From positions 1-64,000 of the forward strand of contig NZ_JPOS01000016.1 in assembly GCF_000759025.1 (NCBI RefSeq): a stretch of 64,000 bases of DNA, in the 5' to 3' direction. Positions 56,144-63,683 of this stretch are shown here, piece by piece (position 1 is the stretch's first letter; each line of letters begins with the position of its first letter). This stretch comes from Phaeodactylibacter xiamenensis (GTDB lineage Bacteria; Bacteroidota; Bacteroidia; Chitinophagales; Saprospiraceae). The notes below the pieces were generated by a model, which saw only the letters and a program-made list of their open reading frames with translations, had not been told where the DNA came from and did no database searches. The position numbers and the translations under genes were made by a program.

Positions 56144-56279
56144 GATGCCCTGCCTGTCAGGCCGCGACTCCAAAGTCGCCACCTGCCTTGAAGCTCAGGC
56201 CACACGTCCCCGTTCACACCAGCAATTTACCCCTGAAAATCAAGAGATACTGAAGCCCCTCTTCGAAGCAAGTTTGTCA

Positions 56280-56420
56280 TTATACCGACGACGAAGTAGT
56301 TTGGGACCAAACATGACTTCGTGCCTGCCCGACATGCAAAGGCAGGCGGGTCGGCATACCTGTGCGTACCGGCATACTCGTGCGTCGGGTGAACGCCCAA
56401 ACCTCTCCGTTCCGAGTATA
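56280..56420. repeat. Mosaic interspersed repeat, copy B
   Basis: It shares its left end, middle block and right end with copy A (52366-52513) in the same orientation. After the shared GACGAAGTAGTTT it has a direct stem (GTTTGG-GA-CCAAAC) and then a separate hairpin insert (GCCTGCC-CGACATGCAAA-GGCAGGC, about 56322-56347) absent from copy A. It ends eight bases from the stop codon of the propeller gene. Confidence 0.88.
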
Positions 56421-56427
56421 GATGCCT

Positions 56428-57504
56428 TTATTCCCAGGGCACGTCTTTTGTCACAGGGGCAAAGATTCCCTTGTCATAACGGAACAAGCCGCCCCATCCG
56501 CCCAACCAAAAGCGGCCTTCCCGGTCTCTGTGAATACTCAGGATCGAAGCCCCGGACAGATCCGCCTGCGCAAAATGCTGAAAAGCCTTCCCATCGTACC
56601 GGTACACCCCGTTGTTTTCCACCCCAAACCAAATATCACCATTAGTATCCTCATAGAAGTCGCCGGCTTCAACGCCATTGACGAGGCCATCCCGGGTATA
56701 ATTCGTAAAGGTTTGCCCATCGTATTTGGAGACGCCGCCCCAAAAGGTGCCAATCCACAAATTTCCTTTCTGGTCAACCATCAAATCGTAAATGGTATTG
56801 TCGCAAAGCCCGTCTGCCGTGGTTAACGAGGTAAAGGTCCGGCCATCGTACCTGATAATGCCGTAGCCATCCGTGCCTAACCATAGATTTCCGGCTTGAT
56901 CTTCGGCTATATCTGTTATCCGATTGGCAGAGTAGACCGTATTCGGCGCTTTGACTTCAGGCTTTGGGATAGCAATATTTTTAAATTTCGTGCCATCAAA
57001 ACGGCTAAGCCCTTCATTGTGCCCGATCCAAATCACGCCTCCGGAGTCGATATACATCGACCATATTTCGCTATTCAGCAGCCCGTCTTCTTCCTTGAAT
57101 ATACTGAAGGAGTGCCCGTCGTATTTGTTAAGCCCAAAACCGGTAGCCACCCATAGGTTCCCTTCGCTATCCTCTGCAATCCCGGTCACCCTGCCCCCGC
57201 TGAAGCCTTCTTGCTTTGTGATGTACTCCAGCGTGCCCCCATCGTAGCGCATCAGCCCGTATACATTCGTACCGAACCAAAGATCACCCGATTTGTCCTG
57301 ATAGATTTCACGGAGGTGCTGACACAACTGCCCGTCAATAAAGAAGAGGGGATCTTTAAAAGTAGCTGAATTATCGACCGCAGCTCCATCCTGTTCTGTT
57401 TTCGACCGGGTCTCTGCCTGCCCGTTGCAGGAAGAGGCCATTATCCACAACAAGATAGCGGCCAACAGGCTTGTTTTTCGGAATGTGGTGTATATGGTTG
57501 TCAT
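56428..57504 (-). CDS. Seven-bladed Reg_prop propeller lipoprotein
   Basis: This 358-residue protein has a lipobox (IMASSC) and seven Reg_prop repeats of the pattern G-x-L/I-W-x-G/A-T-x-x-G-L-x-x-Y/F-D-G (GDLWFGTNVYGLMRYDG, GNLWVATGFGLNKYDG, GNLWLGTDGYGIIRYDG, GNLWIGTFWGGVSKYDG, GDIWFGVENNGVYRYDG, GRFWLGGWGGLFRYDK). They would close one seven-bladed propeller. In hybrid two-component systems such propellers are sensors fused to kinases; here the propeller stands alone as a membrane-anchored protein. Ligand unknown. Confidence 0.88.
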   Translation of the reverse strand: MTTIYTTFRKTSLLAAILLWIMASSCNGQAETRSKTEQDGAAVDNSATFKDPLFFIDGQLCQHLREIYQDKSGDLWFGTNVYGLMRYDGGTLEYITKQEGFSGGRVTGIAEDSEGNLWVATGFGLNKYDGHSFSIFKEEDGLLNSEIWSMYIDSGGVIWIGHNEGLSRFDGTKFKNIAIPKPEVKAPNTVYSANRITDIAEDQAGNLWLGTDGYGIIRYDGRTFTSLTTADGLCDNTIYDLMVDQKGNLWIGTFWGGVSKYDGQTFTNYTRDGLVNGVEAGDFYEDTNGDIWFGVENNGVYRYDGKAFQHFAQADLSGASILSIHRDREGRFWLGGWGGLFRYDKGIFAPVTKDVPWE

Positions 57505-57589
57505 GGTGTTGCAATTGGAATGTAATGGAGCCTAAGGAACCGGGGAGCAGCAACCAGCAATTCAATGCATTGCAAAAGATAGTTCTCCT

Positions 57590-57955
57590 TTATTCCCCTA
57601 CCTTATTCAGATAGTCACTAACAGCACGAGAGAAGGTGGTCAGGTAAAAAGCAATGGACAGCCCTGTAAGCAAAATTAGAAAGGGTATTGAAATGGACTG
57701 GGTCATTACCATGCTCATTAGTATGGCTAAAATGGCCAATGAGGATAATATGGAAACTATTCTCCCCATGTACTGCCATCTCCAAAGCAGGCCAATTACC
57801 AATATAATGCCTAAGTTTCCAAAAATTTCAAACTGACCACCTGCCTCAACTAGCCATTTCTCTGAAAAGTTACTCCCCACAGCAATTGCAAAAATAATGG
57901 CAGCCACCACCATAGTTTCCGTTTTACCTATTTGCTTAGATTCCATGAATTGCAT
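57590..57955 (-). CDS. Small four-helix membrane protein, unknown function
   Basis: This 121-residue protein has about four hydrophobic helices (VVAAIIFAIAVGSNF, FGNLGIILVIGLL, IVSILSSLAILAILMSM, IPFLILLTGLSIAFYL) linked by short loops. A second in-frame Met lies three codons downstream. It has no motif I recognise. It sits in a run of minus-strand genes between the S41 protease and the propeller lipoprotein; the gaps (about 75-85 bp) do not prove an operon. Confidence 0.6.
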   Translation of the reverse strand: MQFMESKQIGKTETMVVAAIIFAIAVGSNFSEKWLVEAGGQFEIFGNLGIILVIGLLWRWQYMGRIVSILSSLAILAILMSMVMTQSISIPFLILLTGLSIAFYLTTFSRAVSDYLNKVGE

Positions 57956-58031
57956 TTTTTAATTTCCATTCAACTGCATTGGCTAACGGGCTCTTACCCT
58001 CATGAACCCCTACCCTGCAAACCAGTAATGC

Positions 58032-59507
58032 TTAGTTTTCCAATCGCTCTAAAACATAGTTCAAGCAGACATTTTCCCCATTGACATACGCGTCAAAGGT
58101 AGGGATAACTTCATAGTGAGGTATCACCCCTCTGCCAAAGGGCAGTGTGGGCTTCACATTCATCACAAACTGCAAAGCCGGGACGGACACCTTAATCTTC
58201 GAATTTGGCAACACCAATGCCCGGCCGTAGCCGCTTGTATTCCCGTAGTAGCCCCCTCCGGTTTCCTGCCCGACAAATGTGGCTAAACCCTGACTGTACA
58301 TCATATTGCTGAATTCACTGCCCCCGGAATAGGTGGCCGGGCTGATCAGGACGTACGTTTTGCCCCTGAATTTGTAATCCGGCTCCTTCTTGTAGGCCAT
58401 CAGCCCTTTGCCGGGTGCCGCTCTTCTTTCCAAAGAGCCGTCCTCCATTTTCCGGTTGGTCAGCAGCCTTTCAAAAAAGCCGAATGCCTTTAGGGTAATG
58501 GGCTTGTCGGTTCCATTATCCAACACCGCCTTTTGAGCCTTCACCCTCACCTTTTTGTATTTCTGATAGTTGTCGCCGAAGTAGGAATACAGCAACCCTT
58601 CATTGCCCTCCGACCCGCCGGTGTTTTGGCTGACATCCACGATGAGGGTTTGAATATCATTTTCCCGTATGGATTTAAAACTGTTCCTCAGGAAAACACT
58701 CAGCTTCTTTTCTTTTGAATGCGCTCTTATTTCACCATTGCCAAAAGTATGAATGCCCAGATAGGCTACCGAGTCATTGAGTATTTTGTATTCCAACACC
58801 TCCTCCTCCGTGTTTTTGGGCTTGCCATACCTGTCGTTCAGGTGCCTGGTAATCGCCTTTACCGTCAGCGGTTGAAGGATTACGGGCTCGCTAATGCCCT
58901 TGAACTTAATCTCAAACTGATCCACCTGCCCGTAGTAGTAGAAGTGGTAGACCGAAAAGCTCAACCCTTCCAAATCACTGTACTTGACGGCTTTGATAAA
59001 CCCATCGGAAGCAAAAAGATTCCCAATGTTGCCCACTATATGCTCCGGCGTTTCTCCGTTAATGGATTCGATGGGTTGGCCTTCGAGCGCAAAGTCTTCA
59101 AAGTCGGAGCCGTTCTTAACGCAGTAGAGTTGTTTACCCAGGAAGACCACGCTTAAGGGCAGCAACCTTACTTCGCTGTTTATTTTTTCCTTCACGATCG
59201 CAGGGCGAAAGATATCCGTATGGTCTTCCCGGGAAAGGGCCACCAACGGCGCGATCAGCTTGTGAAACTCAAGGACATTTAAATCCTTCGTGATTTTCCT
59301 TCTGACGTCTGCAAAAGCCCTGTCCACGCTGTCTTTGGGCGTGTACCAATACATGCCGGAGTGGAATTTGTCCAGCCCCTGATACAGTATTTCCAGGTCA
59401 CCTAATAGCTTTTCTTTCTCAATCCTGGGCAAATCGCCGAAATCCTGGGCGCCCGCAGTTTGGAGTGCAAGACAACAGATGATGATGACGTTTAAAAGGT
59501 TTTTCAT
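58032..59507 (-). CDS. Exported S41-family (tail-specific/tricorn-like) peptidase
   Basis: This 491-residue protein starts at the ATG at 59507, where a signal peptide begins (MKNLLNVIIICCLALQTAGA). An upstream in-frame ATG at 59555 would place 16 polar residues ahead of it. A helical N-terminal region precedes the S41 domain, whose landmarks are LIVDVSQNTGGSEGNEGLLY, YVLISPATYSGGSEFSNMM (the probable nucleophile Ser follows the Tyr) and FVGQETGGGYYG. A PDZ-like segment (FEDFALEGQPIESINGETP) precedes it. Substrate unknown. Confidence 0.85.
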   Translation of the reverse strand: MKNLLNVIIICCLALQTAGAQDFGDLPRIEKEKLLGDLEILYQGLDKFHSGMYWYTPKDSVDRAFADVRRKITKDLNVLEFHKLIAPLVALSREDHTDIFRPAIVKEKINSEVRLLPLSVVFLGKQLYCVKNGSDFEDFALEGQPIESINGETPEHIVGNIGNLFASDGFIKAVKYSDLEGLSFSVYHFYYYGQVDQFEIKFKGISEPVILQPLTVKAITRHLNDRYGKPKNTEEEVLEYKILNDSVAYLGIHTFGNGEIRAHSKEKKLSVFLRNSFKSIRENDIQTLIVDVSQNTGGSEGNEGLLYSYFGDNYQKYKKVRVKAQKAVLDNGTDKPITLKAFGFFERLLTNRKMEDGSLERRAAPGKGLMAYKKEPDYKFRGKTYVLISPATYSGGSEFSNMMYSQGLATFVGQETGGGYYGNTSGYGRALVLPNSKIKVSVPALQFVMNVKPTLPFGRGVIPHYEVIPTFDAYVNGENVCLNYVLERLEN

Positions 59508-59591
59508 TGGTGTTTGATTAATGTGCTGCGACTCAGGAACATTCGTATTCACCACCTGTTCCAGTGCCTGTGTTGTGTGTCGTGAACCGAT

Positions 59592-60587
59592 TTACAGTTC
59601 CACTAAAAGCTTTAGGATTTCCTTGCAAATGATGGCTGCATTTTCTTTCAGGCTGAATATGGTAATATGGCCTCCTTCCAGAAAAAACGCCTGCCCATTC
59701 GTTGAAAGTCCCGCTATCTCTTCCTGCATTTTTCTTCTTTCTGTCCTAATCTCTTCCGGGTTTAAACCCATTTTTAAGAGTGCCTTCTCGTTCAGGTTTG
59801 TCCCGGCGAACACCCGGACCGGCCTGGAACCAAAGTCATTAATCAAACGAGCCTTTTCCACTAACTCCGGGTACCCTTTTTCTTCCTCAAGATAGCCCCA
59901 TAGGTATTTTCCATTTAGCGTGTAATCAAAATAGCGGTTCGTTACTTCTTCTGGTAGTCCGGGTGCTCTAAGTATCGGCCCCAAGACTCTATCGCCCAGC
60001 CCCAGGACACCCAGGTCACCGGTAATTGCTCCTACTTTATATAGCGCCTTTAGGAATTTTGGCTCAGGCGGCATATTCAACCTTTCGCTTGAATTCGGAT
60101 GAGGGGCATCTATGAATACCAGACCCGCTACTTCGTCTGGATAAAGCGCTGTGAAGACACGAATGTAATGCCCGCCATACGAGTGGCCCGCCAAAATATA
60201 AGGCGGTGATTCCCCCGCCTTTTCCAGAAGGGTGTGCAATTCTCCAGCAATGGTTTCCGGGTCCCTGGACGCATCGCTCAAATCGCTGTATCCTATCCCC
60301 GCCCGGTCATAACGGACAACGCGCATGCTGTCCTTTAGCATTTCACCTAACCAATAGTAATATTCACTGGGCGCTCCTGCTCCGGATTCAATAAGCAGCG
60401 TTGGCTTGTCGTTTTGTGCTCCGATGGCATTGATGTGCAAACTGAAACCACCAACATCAATAAGCTCGCCGGGGGGCTGGGGTACAGGTGCAAACAGGCG
60501 GAAAACAAGGCCCGCCAAAATGACCATTGCCAACAGTAACCCCATGGACTTCAGAGCCCACCTAAATATTTTTGATATTATTCGCAT
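59592..60587 (-). CDS. Membrane-anchored alpha/beta hydrolase
   Basis: This 331-residue protein has one N-terminal membrane helix (LKSMGLLLAMVILAGLVFRLF) and an alpha/beta-hydrolase domain facing the periplasm. The nucleophile elbow is LAGHSYGGHY, the segment YDRAGIGYSD precedes it, and the catalytic His is probably in FLEGGHITIFS near the end. It follows the GNAT gene by 18 bp on the same strand. Substrate unknown. Confidence 0.87.
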   Translation of the reverse strand: MRIISKIFRWALKSMGLLLAMVILAGLVFRLFAPVPQPPGELIDVGGFSLHINAIGAQNDKPTLLIESGAGAPSEYYYWLGEMLKDSMRVVRYDRAGIGYSDLSDASRDPETIAGELHTLLEKAGESPPYILAGHSYGGHYIRVFTALYPDEVAGLVFIDAPHPNSSERLNMPPEPKFLKALYKVGAITGDLGVLGLGDRVLGPILRAPGLPEEVTNRYFDYTLNGKYLWGYLEEEKGYPELVEKARLINDFGSRPVRVFAGTNLNEKALLKMGLNPEEIRTERRKMQEEIAGLSTNGQAFFLEGGHITIFSLKENAAIICKEILKLLVEL

Positions 60588-60605
60588 TGGTATTCATTTT
60601 GCGTT

Positions 60606-61088
60606 CTATTTCAACCTTTTCCTCATCGTCAGTGAAGTTGCCGTCTCTCCGGCAACCGTATACCCCAGCCGTTGGTACAAATTCACCGCAGGGTTGGCCT
60701 TATCGACACTCAGCGACAAGTATTCCACGCCTAATTTAAGATATTCTGAAGCAATGGACTTCATCAACCTCGTTCCAATGCCCTGATTGCGGTATTCCGC
60801 TACGACGGCCATGCTCAGCTCCGGCGTCCTGTCGTCAACGTACCCAAATCCCTTATGCTCCTGGTTGAATAAGCGGCCCCAAACGGCGCCAACGAGTTGG
60901 TGGTCCGCTTCGGCGACCCATGCAATATCCAGTTTGTCCTTCCCCCAGTTTTCAATATACCTGGACAAGGATGGGTCCTGAATGACTGCTTTGGGCAGCG
61001 GCCCGTGCCCTTCCGGAATGAAAATCGCCTCATAAAGCATGTCCGCTAAGAAGCCCGATTCCACTTGCCGTAGTGCCCTTACCGTCAT
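60606..61088 (-). CDS. GNAT-family N-acetyltransferase (first)
   Basis: This 160-residue protein begins at the ATG at 61088 (MTVRALRQVESGFLADML); the in-frame ATG at 61145 adds 19 residues the family does not need. The acetyl-CoA pyrophosphate loop is VVAEYRNQGIGTRLMKS (Q/R-x-x-G-x-G/A). The C-terminal beta bulge (YLSLSVDKANPAVNLYQRLGYTV) is typical of small-substrate acetyltransferases. The acceptor is unknown. The frame ends 18 bp before the hydrolase gene. Confidence 0.88.
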   Translation of the reverse strand: MTVRALRQVESGFLADMLYEAIFIPEGHGPLPKAVIQDPSLSRYIENWGKDKLDIAWVAEADHQLVGAVWGRLFNQEHKGFGYVDDRTPELSMAVVAEYRNQGIGTRLMKSIASEYLKLGVEYLSLSVDKANPAVNLYQRLGYTVAGETATSLTMRKRLK

Positions 61089-61154
61089 GATTGCTCCGTT
61101 GGTTGGTTCTTTTCCTTTATAAGCCGGTAGTAAACTACTGGACATTTCTGAGGC

Positions 61155-61259
61155 GGGATTGATTTTTCCTGCCTCCGCGCGCCCCCTAGCCCCCTAGCTC
61201 CTTCGCATCAGCTTCGGCGCTCAAGGAAGGGGGGAACGCAAGCCCGCAAAATCAATCCC
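61155..61259. repeat. MITE-like palindrome at the end of a GNAT gene
   Basis: Perfect 12-bp terminal inverted repeats (GGGATTGATTTT at 61155-61166, AAAATCAATCCC at 61248-61259) bound a 105-bp element. A second internal stem lies inside (C-rich CCCCCTAGCTCCTT around 61191 with AAGGAAGGGGGG around 61224). The right repeat supplies the stop codon and last residues of the GNAT gene 61252-61725. Confidence 0.75.
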
Positions 61260-61725
61260 TTCCATCCATTAAATCCCTTTTGTCTAGTAGTCTGAGCCGG
61301 TAGTAAAAAAGCTCCGGGTCCCCCTCATCCAAGCCAGTCAGCTGACCGGCAAAAGAGAAACCGGCTTTGGCAAGTGCTTTTTGCATTCGGGTATTGGACC
61401 GATTGGTAGAAGTGAACAACTTCTCCGCCTTACATTGCTCCCCCAGAAGATCAAATACTTTCCCGCCAATGCCTTTACCCCTGCAGGCTTCGTCCAGGAT
61501 CATCAGCTCTATCCACCCCTGATCAAAAAAGCGGTAATCGAAAATCACAAACCCTATGGCTCGGTGGCCGGCCAAAATGATATAGCAGGTCTCCTCCAAT
61601 ATCGCTTTGGCAATCTTGTTTTCCCGGTACAAGCTGACCCCCTCCTCCTGCTCAATGCTCTTGTAAAAGCCAACGGCAACGGCTTTGTCTTTATCGGAGG
61701 CTTTTCTTAATCTAATGACATCCAC
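61252..61725 (-). CDS. GNAT-family N-acetyltransferase (second)
   Basis: This 157-residue protein shows the GNAT acetyl-CoA loop (LDEACRGKGIGGKVFDLL) and a C-terminal Asn/Lys-rich strand (FTSTNRSNTRMQKALAKAGF). It has no signal peptide. Its last few residues (DGRD) and stop codon lie inside the right terminal repeat of the MITE-like element, so the native C-terminus may have been altered by an insertion. Acceptor unknown. Confidence 0.87.
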   Translation of the reverse strand: MDVIRLRKASDKDKAVAVGFYKSIEQEEGVSLYRENKIAKAILEETCYIILAGHRAIGFVIFDYRFFDQGWIELMILDEACRGKGIGGKVFDLLGEQCKAEKLFTSTNRSNTRMQKALAKAGFSFAGQLTGLDEGDPELFYYRLRLLDKRDLMDGRD

Positions 61726-61964
61726 AGGGCTCCATTTTACACATTTTACAGGCTTGCGCTCTTTTTTCGCAATGTATTTAACGTCAGGAATATACGAATT
61801 CTCCCGCTCCTGCTTGTCATTATCCTGGAACCGGATACTGATGTTTGTGTATAGGTGGCGGGTGGTGGGGTTTAGGCCTCCCGTTCCTGCTCCGGCTGCC
61901 TTCCCTATCTTCCGTGCCAGCTATCGGAGCCGAAGTTGCCAACGGAGTGCAGCCTTGAAAAGGT

Positions 61965-62354
61965 CTATTTGCTCACGGCTTTAGAGGAACGATAAAACCC
62001 GGTCAGCAATTCACTCACGAGCACATCCAAGTCGATATCTGAGGAGGCGAGCCATTGTTTAACTTCCTTGTCCACACTTAGTTGAATATGAAGATGGCTT
62101 TTGTAATGTGCCATATCCGACTCAATAGGCACCCACTCCCCGTCAAAATCTTCATCATCGGCAATATTGGCGTCATCGTAGTAAATACAAGCCTCCGGAA
62201 CATCTACTCCGATCGCCCCAAGCTTGATCGCATCCGTTGCCTCCACCCGGTCGGAGTCCGAAAATTCGACGGAGTAGCTGCTGTCCAGCCGGTTGTTTGT
62301 CAGTAATTGAAGCGCTTCAGGAAGACGGATTTTTCTTTTGGTCATATGCCTCAT
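61965..62354 (-). CDS. brnA: BrnA-like antitoxin
   Basis: This 129-residue protein has the features of a BrnA antitoxin: an acidic middle (DDANIADDEDFDGEWVPIE) and a C-terminal ribbon-helix-helix-like segment (HIQLSVDKEVKQWLASSDID, then a helix ending GFYRSS). It would bind the BrnT toxin and repress the operon. The start can be at 62354 or the second Met at 62345. It overlaps the 3' end of the disrupted brnT gene by 38 bp. Assignment rests on the context and on general resemblance rather than a database hit. Confidence 0.78.
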   Translation of the reverse strand: MRHMTKRKIRLPEALQLLTNNRLDSSYSVEFSDSDRVEATDAIKLGAIGVDVPEACIYYDDANIADDEDFDGEWVPIESDMAHYKSHLHIQLSVDKEVKQWLASSDIDLDVLVSELLTGFYRSSKAVSK

Positions 62355-62427
62355 CTTGTTTGCTTAAACTATTTGCAATATAACGTTCCCGCTCATCTTT
62401 TCTTGCTGGCCGAGCCGAAATCAGCCT

Positions 62428-62435
62428 AAAAGCAA
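62428..62435. repeat. Target-site duplication, left copy
   Basis: AAAAGCAA directly precedes the left inverted repeat and is repeated at 63676-63683 after the right one. Eight bases are within the normal range of the IS4 family. Confidence 0.9.
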
Positions 62436-62505
62436 TTCATTGCCGTACACTTTTAGCTCGGCAAAAAGTTCATTGAAAGTTTGGAAAGAGAGACAGAAAA
62501 AATAA

Positions 62506-62568
62506 GGGTTTTCTGAGATTTTAAAAATCTTTGCAGAAAACCCTTTCAAAATGCCGTTCTGCAAAGAT
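62506..62568 (+). promoter_or_regulatory. Competing hairpins in the IS leader
   Basis: Stem 1 pairs GGGTTTTCTG (62506-62515) with CAGAAAACCC (62534-62543) and has a second stem inside its loop (AGATTT/AAATCT). Stem 2 pairs ATCTTTGCAGAA (62527-62538) with TTCTGCAAAGAT (62557-62568). They share bases 62527-62538, so only one can form. The ATG at 62551 is in the loop of stem 2. By analogy with IS10/IS50, such a leader can stop transposase being made from read-through transcripts. Confidence 0.7.
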
Positions 62569-62579
62569 CTAAAAAATGG

Positions 62580-63653
62580 TTGATAAAGCATCAATCTGAG
62601 GTTCCACAAGGCAACGCCTTGCGTCGATTAACCGTCTTATCTGGTTTATTAGGTGCCTTAATCAAAGGTGGCCGGGCATCTTTATCAGAGTTGGGCCGCC
62701 ATATGGAAGACCCCACTGACCTGGAAAGTCGGGTCAAGAAGGCCAAGCGTTGGTTGCAAAATAAGTGGACCGATGTCACGGTACACTTTATACCCTACCT
62801 TCTTCCGATTCTCCACTCTCTGAGCAAGGCTGGAGAGTTAGTTCTGGCCATCGATGGCTCCTGTGTGGGCAAAGACTGCATGGCGCTGATGGTCAGTGTA
62901 ATCTGGCGCAGGCGAGCCATTCCCATTTGTTGGGTAGTTCGTAAAGCTCCCAAAGGCCATTTCCCGGAACACATGCACGTGGCCATTATCGGTCAAGTGG
63001 CGATGCTTATGGACAGTATCCTGGAACAGGATTGCCGGATTTTCCTGCTGGGAGATGCCGAATTCGACGGCTGCGAGTTGCAACAGTCTTGTTTGGCTCA
63101 CGGTTGGGAGTACGTGCTAAAAACGGCGAAGGATACTTTGGTAGCCGATCATCCGAACATGGAGAATGCTTCGGCTTTTGGCCATTTGGCCGCAAGTATC
63201 GGTCAAAAAAGCTTGTTCCTGCCCCAAATGTATGTGACTAAGCAAGGGTTTGGGCCAGTCAATGTCTTGTTCTGGCATGACCGGACCCGATATGACCGAC
63301 CTTTGTATCTGTTGACCAGCTTGGAATATGGCCCGCAAGCCGAAACATATTACCGAAAGAGGTATCACATTGAAACCTTTTTCGGCGATATCAAATCTCG
63401 CGGATTCCACATTCATAAAACCAGGATTGAAGAGCCTCAAACCTTGTTCAATCTCTTGATCGTGGCTAGCCTGGCTTTCATCATCTGTATCTTGTTCGAG
63501 TTTGATGCCCGAACCTCAGCCCAGTTGGGTAAATTCTGCCGTAAAGACCGAATCGATAGCTTGTCCGTGTTTCAGATTGGACTGAGGGCTGTCCGATTTT
63601 ATGTCAGGCATGCTTTAAATCTTTCTTTCCAATTTTCAAAGAACTTCCCGTAA
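62580..63653 (+). CDS. IS4-family transposase
   Basis: This 357-residue DDE transposase has an N-terminal DNA-binding region and the catalytic Asp residues in ELVLAIDGSCVGKD and IFLLGDAEFDG. The Glu is in YYRKRYHIETFFGDIKSRGF, the YREK signature of the family. There is no ATG in this frame before residue 42. The frame begins with TTG at 62580 and is open further upstream. A short frame (ATG at 62551) reaches an A6T run (62571-62577), from which a -1 slip would enter the transposase frame. Which of the two is used is unknown. Confidence 0.9.
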   Translation: MIKHQSEVPQGNALRRLTVLSGLLGALIKGGRASLSELGRHMEDPTDLESRVKKAKRWLQNKWTDVTVHFIPYLLPILHSLSKAGELVLAIDGSCVGKDCMALMVSVIWRRRAIPICWVVRKAPKGHFPEHMHVAIIGQVAMLMDSILEQDCRIFLLGDAEFDGCELQQSCLAHGWEYVLKTAKDTLVADHPNMENASAFGHLAASIGQKSLFLPQMYVTKQGFGPVNVLFWHDRTRYDRPLYLLTSLEYGPQAETYYRKRYHIETFFGDIKSRGFHIHKTRIEEPQTLFNLLIVASLAFIICILFEFDARTSAQLGKFCRKDRIDSLSVFQIGLRAVRFYVRHALNLSFQFSKNFP

Positions 63654-63675
63654 AATAAAAGTGTACGGCAATGAA

Positions 63676-63683
63676 AAAAGCAA
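63676..63683. repeat. Target-site duplication, right copy
   Basis: AAAAGCAA after the right inverted repeat, identical to 62428-62435. The brnT coding frame reads through it without a shift. Confidence 0.9.

Larger units (their letters stand above)
55826..56427. other. Gene-free, repeat-rich stretch of about 600 bp
   Basis: In order it contains a 42-nt degenerate repeat also found at 49749-49790 (here 55875-55916), the long inverted repeat 55975-56143, a 6-bp hairpin (GCGACT-CCAA-AGTCGC, 56164-56179), ordinary sequence, and mosaic-repeat copy B (56280-56420). No coding frame in it looks real. Confidence 0.7.
62436..63675 (+). mobile_element. Complete IS4-family insertion sequence (1240 bp)
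   Basis: Perfect 20-bp terminal inverted repeats (TTCATTGCCGTACACTTTTA at 62436-62455, its reverse complement at 63656-63675) are bounded by an 8-bp direct repeat, AAAAGCAA. One transposase gene fills it. It is inserted in the brnT toxin gene. The perfect repeats and duplication point to a recent and probably functional insertion. Confidence 0.95.

Noticed and set aside
56145-56645. 166-codon open frame on the plus strand through the mosaic repeat
   Set aside because: The frame is not kept in the other repeat copy and continues antisense into the propeller gene.
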